Assembly: GCA_964036155.1 (NCBI GenBank)
Contig: OZ038422.1
Location: 26,497,201 to 26,561,200, forward strand
Length of the DNA stretch: 64,000 bases
Direction: 5' to 3'
Origin: Diploscapter coronatus
Taxonomy: Eukaryota; Nematoda; Chromadorea; Rhabditida; Rhabditidae
The notes beneath the pieces are model-generated. The model searched no databases and was not told the DNA's origin. It was given only the letters and a program-made list of their open reading frames with translations. The position numbers and the translations under genes are program-made. Shown piece by piece: positions 41,501-53,902 of this stretch; position 1 is the first letter of the stretch; each line of letters opens with the position of its first letter.

Positions 41501-44500
41501 TGCGATAGATATGTCATGTAAGGGGTCTAAAATATTTGAATTAGGGATATTTGAAATCCGAATATATGAAGTTCCTACCCTCTCATTAGACGGAGATCTG
41601 GATTCTCGTCTTGGAAATCTTGAGGCGGTTACCGCAGCTCTCTGTTCTTTCACCAGTTCAACCGTAACGTCAACTTGCTCTAGAAAATTTAGGGAAATTA
41701 GATTTTAGATAGGCTAACTCATTTCCAAACATATTTTTGAATTAATTAAATTTCTAAAGATTTGCCTTCTCTAGAAGCAGGAATCAATCTCTCTGAAGTC
41801 ATGGCTGTATGACTGGCTTTCATTTCGGATTTCCCACTTGGAGACGAGGATTCAAACATTGCGGCTTTCTCCTAATTTAAATTTTAGTTCATTTAAATAT
41901 AATGCTAATACCTGGACTTGCGATTTCTGTCTGGATCTCGAAATCTGCGGGTAATATTCATCTTCATCCGAGTTCTGACGGATAATTCTTGTAGCGGTGA
42001 CGTGCCCAGAGCTCTGGGACTCCAGAGACAGCGGGATTAGTACCTAAAATTTTAGAATATACTAGAAAGTGATGATAGAAATTCCTTAATTTAGAAGACC
42101 CTTTAAAGCTAAAACCATAAAACAATTTTATTGAGACTTAGATTAAATCGAAGTCCATCTAATTTGTAAGATCACTATATCGGAAGTACATAGGCCTCTA
42201 TTATAAATTTAAGTTAATCTAGATTATAATATTTCCTAAAATAGAAGTCCACAAGCTTCTATTTTAAATAGATTTTATATTATAATTTAAGTTTAGATAA
42301 TATAAAATAATATTACTTGATCCAGTTTTGCGGACTCTGATTGAGGAGGAGGAGGTGGAGGCGTATTCGGGGCCTCGTCGTAGCTCTTGGGGGATATCAA
42401 GTCCGCACCTAAATTTTGCAAAACTCAAACTTCAGCCCAACCCCCAAGAATTACTTCTGGGACTGAAATCAGCAGAAGTCGAGGGCGAATTGGAGGTTCG
42501 ATTTTCGATGCCGCTATCGTTGTGCTCGTCCGTTTGTGGCGATGCGATACGCAGGATTTCTTCCTTTTCCTAAAATTTAAAAATTGAACATTAATAAATC
42601 CTAAATGGCTTCAATTTAGATTAAACTTAGATTATGATATTTTTAAGATAAAGAATGAAATGGTAATTTAGATTGGATTTATCCTTATGGTAGTTTAGTT
42701 AAGTTTAAAATAACTTTTTAAGTATATGCAGGTTATTATTATAATTTTAATTTGAAATTTCCCGATGATAGATTAATTGCGTAATAAAGGTATTATATTT
42801 TAGACCTCAAACTAAATCATGATATAATGATTAAGATATAGATCGTAAATGTTTAGAAATGTGTGCATAATATAATGTTTTTTTCGCGTTTGAGTTATAC
42901 ATTTTCGAGTGGGCGGGGCGTTGTTTATGATTCACATTTATGGCTCGATAAATTAAAACAATTCTTTACAGAAAATTCTCGCTTCCGCAAAGAGAGAAAG
43001 AAGAATGTTCACAGGCCCTATTTGGCACATCTTTTCATATGAAAAGGTGAGTAATCGTTCGAAAATGCAGTATGCGTAAAATATGTAAAACATGGAAACC
43101 GGTTGAAATAAATTTCAAGATTTTCTCTGGCCTCCAGTATAATCCGCCAACTCTTTTTTTTTTATTTTTTATACTCTCTAGCCCTAAGTCTGGTGAATTT
43201 TATAAGTGTTGCTAATGGTGAACTGATCAATATTACGCACGAGGCTAAACTCTCTAAAATACCCGAATTTTCGAGAAGGTCACCCTCTTCGTCGTTCGTC
43301 GATTTTCCTCACTTTTAGCTCGGCGATGAAAATCTGGACTTTTCCGGGATTCAAAACTTTGATTAGAATATTTTAAATCGTCCAGAAAATCGGAATACTC
43401 CGGAAATCGCACGAAGTTTCCGCGAAGATCAAGCATAGATTTGCTTAGATTTATTCGGTCTGAGATTTTTCGGGACTCGAAGTTAACCGAGGCATTGGTA
43501 ATGCGCCCAGAAAGACAGGAAATATCTTCGTCAGGGAATAATTTTTGGAGATGCGCGAAAAATGCGCTGTTTTGCATATTAGAAATTTAGAATTAGTGTA
43601 GTTTAGTGGATTTAGGAAATAGCATGTGAAAGTCGGTGCAAATTCGGAAATTCGAAATACATAACTGTGAAAGGAGAAATGCCAGGTAAAACCGGATTTA
43701 GGTAAAAGAGTGGAGGCTAAAGATAAAAAGCGGGCAGAGATATGGGGTTTTGAATGAAATGTCGAAAAAAGAGTAAAATAGGAAATCATAATCCAAATAT
43801 GATGATGAAACCAGATATATGAAGTCTACTATGCAGGATTGCATAAAACCATTCAAAACTTTGAAAAGGATATATGAAATCCATTTTTACTCGACTCTAC
43901 TTTATTTTTACTTTCTTTTACTTTGTAATGTTTATCATCTCAAAAATGTGCGTCGTACAAATATTTGCGTTAAGGATAGAAAGAAATGATGAAAACAATG
44001 AATAAAAATAGATGGAAAAATTAATTTTCCCCAAAATAGATGATTTTGCTTACCGGAGTTATTTTGATTCGTAATATGGACATTCCTCTAGGTGAAAATG
44101 GGCAGGTTGGGTTCGAGCAAAATTCAGCAGGGCAAATGCAAAGTGGCTGATTTAGGGGTACGGTAGGCATTTTAGCGACGGAGCAAGTTGAATTATAATT
44201 GGAACGGATTTTCAGCCAATCAATAATTTAGAGATTAAAAATATCCTACAAAAATCTCGTTCAGATAGCAAAGTCGGTCTGGAGTAAAGAGTAAAGAGAA
44301 GAAAAGTGAAAGGTAAGAATTTAGAATGTGCGAGAGCGTTTTGAGTATGTTTACTATTGGGTAAGAGGTGGGTAATAAGAAGGAGGCAAAATTATATTTG
44401 AGCAAAATATTCGAACTATTGTGGTTTGTAGGACCAAATAACATGGAAATTATATCACCTTGGTAATTTTATGGAATATTTTGTAAGGTTTTTAATTCGA

Positions 44501-47497
44501 TATTTTAAGTAAATGGCGTTGTTTATATTATGTCCAGTTTCATTGAAAGTGCTCAAAATTTGTGCGTGTACTTGAATAGGAAAAAGGGATATTTCCTGTA
44601 TATCCTAAAGTCAAGGACAAAGTAGAGGATCATTAGTGAAAGCGCAGGCTTATATCCTTCATATTTTCTAGTTTCGCTTATTTTTCCACGAGGGTCAAGC
44701 ATGTGTGTTTTCCTTATTTTTCTAGATTTTTAGTCAAATATGAGTTTCTCTAAGAGATCTCATAAAAGTTGTACTATTCTTTAGAAAGTTTGGCAATAAA
44801 ATACTGAATAGTATCTGGGAAAGTATAATTCAAACATCATACCTTACGAATGAAGTTTAGCGCGATCATATTTTAAGTATAGCAAAATATATAGATTTTC
44901 GAATGTGAAATGAATATGAATGATTAACACTAAGGATGAGAATCCAAATGATAAGATGATATGAAAAACATTGAAAATACTATGCATTAGTTGGAGAGAA
45001 GAAGAAAGACAAAATTATGACCTAAATTATTCAGAACGCTTGAATAAAGTGGATATGTCTTGAAAGGAATACACGAAGTTCGGATAAAGCTTACCTTCGA
45101 GTAGGAGGATTTTGAATATCCATTATTGTTGGTTTCTTTGGTGATCGGGAAAATCACTTCTTCCTTTTTAGGAGAATTAACTTGTCCCAATCTTTTTCGC
45201 CGCCAGGTGTCCAAATCACTTTGCCAGGGCTCTGCGTCATCCGAAAACTTGGGCTGAAAGTTGAAATTTCAGAAAATAATTTTCAGAGTTTTTAACCTAC
45301 CAAAACTACTTTATCCCTCAGATTTTTCTGATGCTCGATAACTGTAACTTGCTGCTTAGCTTCTTCGGCAATTTTTTCGCCATGGTTCGTCGAGACGAAT
45401 TGCAAAGGGTCGCGGGCAGTCTAATTAAATCAGTTAATTACCGCAATATAGATCATTTTAAAAATTAATTGGAGTTAATTACCTGCCCGGGACCGCGTAC
45501 CGTGAACCTACTCAACGTGGATGATCGGTCACTAAAATTTTGACTTCTTGACTTTTACTTTAAAAAGTGAAGTTTAAAATTTATAAAAATGCAAATTTGG
45601 AACATAGAAGAATGTGCTCTGAGGGAAATATTAAGAAAGACAGATTGCCTACAAATGAAGGCAAATAAATACTCAGGCCAAAAATAAATAGGTCCGAAAC
45701 TCTCAGAAGAAAGAAAGAAAGAAAGAAAGGATGAATACTCAATAGCGCATGAGATAGAGATATTCTTGAATGGCCAAGATAAATATAAGAATGCAGGCTG
45801 GTATATTCTTGATACTTTTGGACTTTTATAGATACATGGCAAAATGTAAAATGTGATAGGAAGAACTTGTGAAGAGTAATGTTGACTTTAACCTTGGAAT
45901 TCACCTTAAGAAAATAGACAAACTTTCACGAATGCTAAACCGCATGGGGCTATTTGGCAAAGTTCGGGGAAATTCAAAGGTCGGGATAATAATAGTTCAT
46001 CCACATTTTAAAATTATCATATGCACTTTTCTCTCGATATTCTTGAACATAAAAAGTAGGAATAGCATTGAATTAAATATGCTAATTTTAAAATGAAAAG
46101 AGCTTATTTGATGACCCAATAGGTTGAGTAGTAGATTTTCGGAAAACAACAACAAATTTCAACCACTCTTTATTTTCATTTGCACTGAAAGAAAATGTCA
46201 TGTAGCAAAGGAACGCACACACTTAATGACGCTAAGAAATAGCATAGGAAAATGAGAGCATAGAAGAAAAAGTAAGAAAAATAGTGAAATCCCATGTGAC
46301 GGCGAGTTACAAGTAGATGAAGAATGAAAACTAACAAGCAACATAGAATAATCTGCACCAGTGAAAGCGCTAATTATAGACGAAAATATGGTGAAGTTCA
46401 GCTTTGTAATGACTAAGGATAGCCGATAAAGTGATTTAAATATGGCATTTTAGAGTTTTGCCATGTTATTGAATTATAGGGTGAAAAACATCTCAGATAT
46501 ATTAGCTTTTCAGTCTAGATAAATTTTGAACCGTATGATTAAGCATGGGATCAAAATCGTTTCGAATACGATATTGAGCAAATCTGAATTTGGATAAGCT
46601 TTTGATGTTTTTGAGACTTATGAAATCCAGATTTCCTCGGATATATCGGATTTCAGATTGCCTTTTGATCGCTGCCACGCGAAAGAAAAAAAACCCTGAA
46701 CGGAAGAAGGAAAGAGCAGGATATAGGGGGATAAAAGAAGGATGAAGAAAGGATATATGAAAGCCTCTCAATTCCAGACCAGGCCGATAGAAAGAAAGAA
46801 CTCCTTCAAAATATATCAAGCTGGACTTCACATGATTAAGGGTAGGAGTGAAAACAGGCTGGCATATAAGTCATTACATTTATAAAACTACCAATAGTCA
46901 TAAGTTTACATGAATATCTGAGAAGGTCACGCCCAAAGGTGGGAGAGTAAGAGTCAAATATTTTAGAGGAAGAGAGGGAGAGAAAGAGAGAGAGAAAAGA
47001 ATCAGAAAAAATCTAACCTCATGGTATCGTCATTAGAATCATTGCTATTAGCACGGAGCTCCTCAAGATATTGTTGAACCTAAAATTTAAGTATCGATTT
47101 TTAAGATGTATGTTCAGTTTGAAAACTGCAACTGTCTAAAACTCAAACAGCTGATAATATCATTTGGGGTCTTATCATTAAATTTTCTGAGGTTCGAATA
47201 AAAAGTTGCAAATGATTTTCGTGGGCCAACAAAGAGTGAATATGTTTAAACAGGATTAGTCAGGCCATAAAATTTAAGAAATTCGAAAAATGTATGATTT
47301 TTCTATAGATTTTTTGCCGACTTAAAAGATGACAGCTAAATCATCGTCATCAGATTTGCTATCTCCCTTACTTTGGCATCGATGTCGACGACGGAATGGC
47401 AACCTCTGACGTTTCGTCTCTCAGCGGGATGCCAACTTTCCTCTTCTTTCTCCATTTTCTCGAACCAAACCCCTTTGTTATTCAGATCAGTCAATTT
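35551..47497 (-). CDS. LMO7/LIMCH1-like PDZ-LIM protein (5' end unresolved)
   Basis: Probable junction- or actin-associated scaffold, like vertebrate LMO7/LIMCH1 and fly Smallish. Twenty-six exons, from 47497-47372 to 35648-35551, give one continuous frame of 1,121 residues plus a TAA stop. Order: an N-terminal charged region (WFEKMEKEEESWHPAERR, DPLQFV, SDLDTWRRKRL); a Ser/Pro-rich linker with PPPPPQ; a PDZ domain split over 41417-41270, 40829-40732 and 40685-40562 (SYRIHMEMGTQP, GWGMTVG, VGSPADQAGILVGDRMLSI); a long Arg/Glu/Ser-rich region with a 687-base exon (38018-37332); and one C-terminal LIM domain (CAHCGDELG, FYHLGCFKCYVCKTSLG, LHCQSCY). The PDZ loop is GWGM rather than GLGF. The first exon found begins after an AG acceptor at codon AAA, so the start codon and any calponin-homology domain lie further upstream or are absent. 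The intron at 41765 has a GC donor. Confidence 0.85.
40884..41262. repeat. Fold-back element inside the PDZ intron
   Basis: The left arm (about 40884-41001) is an inverted, diverged copy of the right arm (about 41138-41262); for example CATACATTTTGTAAGTGAGG against CATACATTTTGGAAGTGAGG read from the other strand. The arms are about 120 bases with many matches, around a spacer of about 135 bases. The whole structure lies in the 440-bp intron between the first two PDZ exons. The right arm is open in the frame of the preceding exon but ends at a stop, and the PDZ frame requires it to be spliced out. Confidence 0.8.
42238..42265. repeat. Intronic hairpin, AAAATAGAAG arms
   Basis: AAAATAGAAG (42238-42247) and CTTCTATTTT (42256-42265) are perfect inverted arms around an 8-base loop, in an LMO7-like intron. 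The arm sequence is shared with the hairpin at 15482-15550. Confidence 0.7.
43263..43577 (-). CDS. Alternative first exon of the LMO7-like gene
   Basis: A 105-codon open exon begins with ATG at 43577 (MQNSAFFAHLQKLFPDED) and ends at a GTATTT donor after SKIR, in phase 0. It lies in the long intron between the exons at 45095 and 42569, and the next exon (EKEEILRIASPQ) is also phase 0, so it joins in frame. The sequence is protein-like: charged and Ser-rich, with FESRKISDRINLSKSMLDLR and later QSFESRKSPDFHRRAKSEE. I infer an internal promoter giving a shorter isoform of about 1,054 aa that lacks the N-terminal region but keeps PDZ and LIM. Transcript evidence would decide between this and a cassette exon; there is no acceptor requirement if it is a first exon. 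Confidence 0.65.
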
Positions 47498-48803
47498 CTG
47501 TTGAATACAAGGTCAGAAATCTAAACCCGTCACATTTTTTCTCCTCTGTTAAGATAGAACATCAAAGTTAATCTGATAGCTAAACAAACCAAGAACTAAA
47601 ATTGCTACACGGAAAATTCTTAGATCTAAAAAAGTTTCTCTCAGACACACATTGATAAAAATTCACTATTCAGCTATAAAAAAATCGCGAGCATTTTTTT
47701 TTTATCAATTCTTCCATTCAAAAACCGAACAATTAATGAACCGGACACTGATAATTTTCAGTAGGGAAAAATCATAGACTTTCGAAAAAAAAAGTAAATT
47801 ACTAAATGAAATAAGAAATATTTTAACAAAATAGCACTTTATTTAAGAAAATTAACATTTTTGATTTTCCAACTACTTTTTAAATTATCCCCAATAAAAA
47901 TAATGAAAAATGTGAGATTCCGAAAAAGCGAGTCAAAATGAACATTTCTTGAAAATGTCCAAAGAAATGCAAATTAGGGCCTAGGGAAAGGCGATAAAAG
48001 TGGATATATCATATCTTTTATCTGCGGAAATAGCACGGGATTTGGAGAGGAAAAAAGAAATCAATTTCGGTATTTCTCGAATCGCATATGCAAATCCAGT
48101 CCCGAAAGTCGGTCAAAGACATTAAATTCGCGCTTCTGCAAATTCAGCAGAAATCGTCCATTGGCTCTCAGTGAAAGTGAAAGCTTATCAAATTCGAGAA
48201 TGAAATATCCAAGGCGGCAATAGTTTCGTATTTTTTGACATGGAGAATTCTAGAATATGCTAAATTTTCAGATTCGCATCAGGCTGGACGGAAGTTTCAA
48301 TTTCGGCTCCTGGTTTTTTTCAAAAGTCAAAAATCACTTTCGGTTTTTCAAAATTTGGACTTTTGTCCAGCCCTGATTTGTATAGTATCAAAATATATCA
48401 TTTAAAAACTAAAGATATCTAAATTTGAAATATCATTGACGGAAATAATTACGTATCTTTCAACATATGAAGTTCCAGAATATACGAACCTTAAGATATG
48501 TAAAGGACTAATATTGATAAAGAGATAACAATATCTCACAAGTAACTCTCAATGATATCTGATTAGATGGATTAATATGATGGATAGAAATTCAAGGACG
48601 CACATATTCTTCATATCTTTATATTTTTTAATTATTTGTTTTTTTTTAATTCCGATAGATTTTCAATATTTAGGTCGATGGATATCTTCTTTTCATTTTC
48701 AGTCATTATACTTGAATTTACACATTTTCAGCTAGAAAACAATTGTTTTGTTCATTTCTAATCAATAGCGCTTCCGTTATCGAATAGCAAATCGAATCGA
48801 ATT
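47498..48803. other. Region between divergent LMO7-like and PEBP genes
   Basis: It must contain the missing 5' exon(s) or promoter of the LMO7-like gene on one side and the PEBP promoter on the other. I could not pick out a start exon with a phase-0 donor for the LMO7-like gene. Otherwise the DNA is AT-rich. Confidence 0.45.
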
Positions 48804-50805
48804 ATGCTGATCACTTCGGTAAGTGTTTTCTTTTTTCATTTTTCACTTCACTCTTTAGTTCATTATTCATTGTAGTCGAAAAGTTGCAATTGTGCGGCAC
48901 TGTTTACTATTTACTCGGTTCAAACGTTCATTCATTTTTTTCCCTTCGATATCGATTTTTTTTTCGAATTTTCTCTTTTCTTTTGAACGTTTTGGAGAAC
49001 TTTTCCTCGAATTTATGGAAAGTTCACCTTCTTTTTTCTTCCACTACAAATTTTACTTTAAAGTGGGTGAATTTTCCACAAATGTATTTTCTTGGCCTCG
49101 ACTTCCTCTTCTGCAGACGATCATCTAATATCTCTCAGATGGCTGCCGCTCTGTTGGCGTTGCGTTTGGCGCCTCGTTTCGCTTTCGCGCAGCAGCAGCC
49201 TCTGCTCCTTCAACGTTCCGCACGGTCCGTGTTTCTAGTTTTGTTATATTTTTCACCCTCACCCTTTCCCCATACTATTTCAAAAAGAGTGAATAGTAAA
49301 AAAAAAAACGCTCACTCTTTAATATTCGCCCCTTTTTCTATAAATACTAAAGTTTTTTTAAGGAAAGGTGAGGATGAAAAATGCATTTTTCCGTTAAATT
49401 ATCGTCTTCTCCTTTTCGTAGATGATCCACCTCATGATCAAATCGTTCAGAGCGTTCGCGAGCATGCCTGAGGAGGCGTTCAAGAAGCACGAGGTCGTCC
49501 CGGACGTCGTCAAAACCGCTCCCGCAAAGGTCGTCAAGGTCAACTACGACAGTGGAGCCGAAGTGAGCGAATTTAAAACTCAAAATTTAATTTCGAGCTC
49601 TAAATTTTAACTTCAAACCTCGAAATTCAATCTCGCACCCCTAATTTCAAACTTCAACTTCGAAATTTAATCTCAAACTTCACGTCTGAAGCTCAGTTTA
49701 GTGGTTTTAACTCAACATTGAGAATTTCTCGGACTTCAAATTTCCAAATTCAAAACTTCAGGTGAATCTGGGCAACGTGCTCACGCCAACCCAGGTTAAA
49801 GATGTGCCGAAACTCGCCTGGGAGGCTGATTCTGGCGCGCTGTACACTGTTCTGATGACCGGTTAGATTTAATTCATTTATCAGGGTGTGTATTATTCTT
49901 TTTCTTGAATTCGTATGTATGAATCTCATCTTTGAAAAACGGGATATATGAAATTCGTATTTTAACCTGGACACATGAAATCCCGCTTTCCTTAAAGAAG
50001 AATCGAATATATGAAATTAGACCCGGATGCTCCTTCGAGAAAGGACCCGAAGTTCCGCGAATGGCACCACTGGCTGGTGATCAACGTGCCCGGCTCGGAT
50101 ATCAGCAAGGGCGACACCATCGCCCAGTACGTCGGCAGCGGACCGCCTGAAAAGACCGGTAAAAATCCTCCATCAGACTTCTTCAAATTGCGGGTCGTTA
50201 TTCAACCCACACAAAAATAGTGCATCTTTTCGAGAGAAAGTGAGAGCAAAGAAGACATGATCTTTTCCCTTTAAATGAGATACTATTTCTTTTATGGGGC
50301 TAATTTTGAGGATCGTAAACTAAAGTCTATGGTCCATTTCATTTTTTTACTTTTTTGAGAAAATGTCATGAAAAAATGAAAACTTGACTTTTATTTTTGA
50401 AAAATAGCATCATAGAAAAAAAATACGAGAATTACCGTAATCCTTGATTTTTCTAGGCCTGCATCGCTACGTGTTCCTCATCTGGAAGCAGTCCGGCAAA
50501 ATCTCCGATCCTGAACATGGCGTTTTGACCAATAGATCTGGGGATAATCGGTAAGAATTTATAATTTTTAAAATCTTTCTGGTAATTTTTAATCTTTTTT
50601 GGAGTTTATATTTATTTGTTTTTATCTTTCAGTGGCGGCTTCAAGACGGAGGCGTTCGTGGCCAAGCACAAACTCGGCAACCCGGTGGCTGGAAACTTCT
50701 ATCAGGGTGATTTTTTTTAATTGAAGAAGGTTAAAAATTAAATTATTTATTTCAGCCGAGTGGGACTCCTATGTGCCGATTCTCTACAAGCAGTTGGGCG
50801 GATAA
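48804..50805 (+). CDS. Phosphatidylethanolamine-binding protein family (PEBP/RKIP)
   Basis: PEBP proteins bind anionic lipids or nucleotides and often modulate kinase signalling. The conserved core is complete: [62 protein letters not shown], and the terminal [11 protein letters not shown] before TAA at 50803. The ligand pocket motifs DPDAPSR and GLHR are intact. It resembles the C. elegans PEBP-like protein F40A3.3. A 5-codon exon (MLITS, 48804-48818) can join in frame to the exon at 49139 ([20 protein letters not shown]), which reads like a mitochondrial presequence. An internal ATG at 49421 ([20 protein letters not shown]) could start a cytosolic form. The 5' exon choice is uncertain; the core is not. 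AATAAA at about 51008 is a likely poly(A) signal. The intron 49863-50012 carries several GGATATATGAAAT repeats. Confidence 0.92.
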
Positions 50806-51268
50806 ATCCGGATGTTTCAAACCCCAGAAAAGCCCGATAGACGGTCAAAGTTCGTATTCGTAGCCAAAATTAGATGCAAGGAATGAATGAACACTTTTCA
50901 TTTTCGGTATGTAATTTATTTTTTATCCAGGTACCTCTAAATTTTTCAGTTTTACAAGTATCTTGTATGATTTCTTTGTAGTGTTGAGGGGAGATTTTAT
51001 GTTCCAATAAATTTACTTTTTAATTTGAAGGAAAAACATCTAGAAATTCTAAACTGGAATGTGATAGGAAAAGACCCGCAATATAATGTGGCGATTTAGA
51101 GGCAATTAATATAGCTTTAGAAAAATGAATTAAATTCAGCGTTATTTATATAAAGAAAATAATGATGTCATTATTTCTAACTTAAGACGACGTCTTCAAA
51201 AACGCTGTATTTAATGCATGATATAAAACAATTAAGTTCAACGCTCTCATTTCACATAATGCTGTGAA
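50806..51268. other. Convergent 3' flanks
   Basis: Between the PEBP stop and the stop of the EGF-like gene on the other strand. AATAAA near 51008 serves PEBP. I see no further gene. Confidence 0.5.
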
Positions 51269-52370
51269 TCACAAGCTAATGCACCCGCACTTGCATCGTT
51301 TTCCATGGTCGTTGGGCACTCGCTGCTCCTGCTTCTGTTCTTTCTTATGCTTCTGTTTATTGACCGTATTCCCGGCGAGAGGCCTCGTATCGTCTACTTC
51401 AGCCTGAAAAAATTTACGAACAATTCATTTTAAAATAAAAAAACGATTTAGAGGATGCGCTATTTAAAAAAAAAAATAAAATCCCACCACATCAACCGAT
51501 TTCTGGTCCAGAAGCTTTTTGACGACCTCGCTATTCACGGGTTTTCCGTCCTTCAAGAACGTCCCCGTCAAATGCTCCTCGACGCGGCTTTGCTGACGTC
51601 TTTTCGCCATTCTTTCGCAGGCTAAAAATTATGACGTCCTTTGAAAAATATTATGACGCCCTTCAAAAAATACTTACTCCACATAATCGCAATGAGCGGA
51701 ATGATCGTGATAACTCCCAGAGGGCCTATCTGAGACGTGAAATTGTTGTACCACGAATAGATGTCTTTAGTCTCCGTCTTCTCACAGTAATCCCCGGAAA
51801 TTAGCATAGTTGAATCAATAAATCGGTTTTAGGGTACCTGTGTAAGGTTTGTCACATTTGCACTCAGACATATCAAAGTTGGGTTCTCCGTGTTCTTGAC
51901 AGTCGATCTTGTCGCAATCAGGACCCATCCAACCGAAAGAACACTCAACACATCTAAGATAGGGGATATGTGAAATTCCCATTTCATAAGGATACATAAG
52001 ATCCAGATATATTAAATCCTCTTTTAAAATGAATATTAAGTTTTTTTTTTAAATCTGATCTTCATCAAAATTTATAAAGCTGATCTTAATTGATATTTTT
52101 TGAAAGATAGATATGCGAAATTCCTTACGATCCGTTTTTCAACCGCTCAAACCCACTGCAATTCATACGCCGGTGGCATTTATCGCCCGTCCAACTATCA
52201 TAGCAAGTACACCGATCGCCTAATTTAGAAGGATATATGAAATCTCTAAAATTTAGAAGTCTACCTTCAGGATATCCGTTTATACAAGGTGGTCTTCGTC
52301 GAATATTATTAGCTAGAACCGCGATAAATATGATGGAGGATAGAATTAAAATTCTTTGCCACAGTTCCAT
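51269..52370 (-). CDS. EGF-like type I membrane protein
   Basis: Small receptor- or ligand-like surface protein of about 200 aa; no named family recognised. It starts MELWQRILILSSIIFIAVLA (signal peptide, ATG at 52370). The ectodomain is cysteine-rich with EGF-type endings: CTCYDSWTGDKC, CVECSFGWMGPDC and CKCDKPYTGDYC. A membrane segment follows (IGPLGVITIIPLIAIMW). The cytosolic tail is basic and polar (ERMAKRRQQSRVEEHLTG; later KQKHKKEQKQEQ) and ends with a Cys cluster, KRCKCGCISL. The first EGF junction uses a 48-base canonical intron. The intron that would give PYTGDYCE (between 51837 and 51798) begins GTACCC but ends TTTCCG with no AG. The only phase-compatible AG downstream would delete GDYCEKTETK and the last cysteine of the EGF repeat. 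Confidence 0.78.
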
Positions 52371-53902
52371 TTAATTCCCTGTAAATGGTTGTTTACGAAC
52401 TAGAAATGCCTAAGTTTTACGAAAAGTATGGGGTCATCCAGTAAATTCTTAGACTTAAAAAATCACTATTTTCAAGTTTCAAAGTTACCTTCACTCTATC
52501 TGACCAGAAATAGTTTGAAGGAAACAGATGTGTTAATTTTTAAATTTCAAAACTTATTGGATAACTCAGTACAGTTGAAGATCAATCTAGCCAATATACA
52601 ACAATGTTTTCAGTTTACGGTGAACCAGAATTGGCATTTGCCGTGATGCAATTATACTAATCACACTCTCCGTCTCTGTCTCTAGCAACTAATGACTATA
52701 CGCAAAAAGGGAGTGGAACCTGAATTATGAAATGGAAGAAGAAAATCGATAAATACCTAAGAAACGATTTCTGGGTCGAGGTTAGGTTGCCTAACCTTAT
52801 GTGAAATCTATAATAAGGGACTGCAGCATCACTAAAAATTGAAGAATTTTGTCAAAAACGCTGTTTTCGCGGTCTTTGAAACCGGGACGCATTTTTACGA
52901 GAGTTGTGAGAAAAATAAAAATTCGTCGATAATAAAACCGTGTGAGTGTGTACAAATTAAGGGCAAACAGATGAAATTCTCTCGCTAGGGTACTTGAATT
53001 TGGCATTGAAACTTTCGGGGAGAAATAGAGTGCATCCGACCCCACAATCAACTGAGCTAATTGATCAAATTCGAAACTTGAAGTCAACCCTACCCCTATC
53101 AAATTCGGTTCCACTTACAAACAAATTTCCCAAAGGAATTTTTGAAATCCCTCGATTTTTTCGGGCTAAAAAATCAATTCTACCCCAGACAATTATGATA
53201 AGTCGATGCAAAGATTGATCAGTTCTGAGTAGAACTTGACAATGATAGGAGCGCTGATAGGGCAAGAATTGATAAGAATTGATACCAAAGTAACAAACGC
53301 AGAAATCAGTAAATAGACCATGAAGGGAGAAATGGAAAGGGAAAATATAAGAAGAAGAAGACCCGGCCGCAATCAATTTCTAGAAAAAGGCCGAGAGAAA
53401 TGCCCCGGTAATCGTTAAATTGTCCAAGGTCGATCGAGACGAATTAGGGAAATTTGATAGTGATACCGACTAAATCGGCGATAAAAAGTTGGTCTTCGTA
53501 AAAATTAGCCTAAAAATTTTGAGCCCCATTTAAATTAAGTTGATATTCATCAAAATTATCTCGACAAACCTCAAATTCTATCCAAATTAAGCCGGTCTTC
53601 ATGGTTTTTATCATTCTTTTCAGGTATGCGTTTCCCCCGTTCTCCCTGATGAACTTGCTCTGGATATCCAGATTCCCCAGTCAACTACCCCCCTCTGTTA
53701 TGATGCCATATATCGGAGAGGAATATAATGGGGTAGAGAGAAAGAGCACGAATTCCCGAAACTCCATTCGATACGCTGTCATGGATTTGTGACGGGTAAA
53801 TAACCCCCACCTTTTGGCATATCTTTTAAATCTGAAAGAACGTCAGTCTCAAAGACCATCATCATCATCATCTTTGATAATCTCGTTGTTTTCCAATCCC
53901 AG
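52371..53902. other. Divergent intergenic region
   Basis: Upstream of both the EGF-like gene and the secreted helical gene. Repeated GTCTTC(A/G)T-AAAATTA units lie at 53490-53610 and a CATCATCATCAT run at about 53858-53870. I see no exon. Confidence 0.5.

Noticed and set aside
48884..49138. Open frame upstream of the PEBP leader exon
   Set aside because: Phe/Ser-rich intronic or 5' flank sequence; the probable leader exon begins right after the TCTCTCAG acceptor at 49138.
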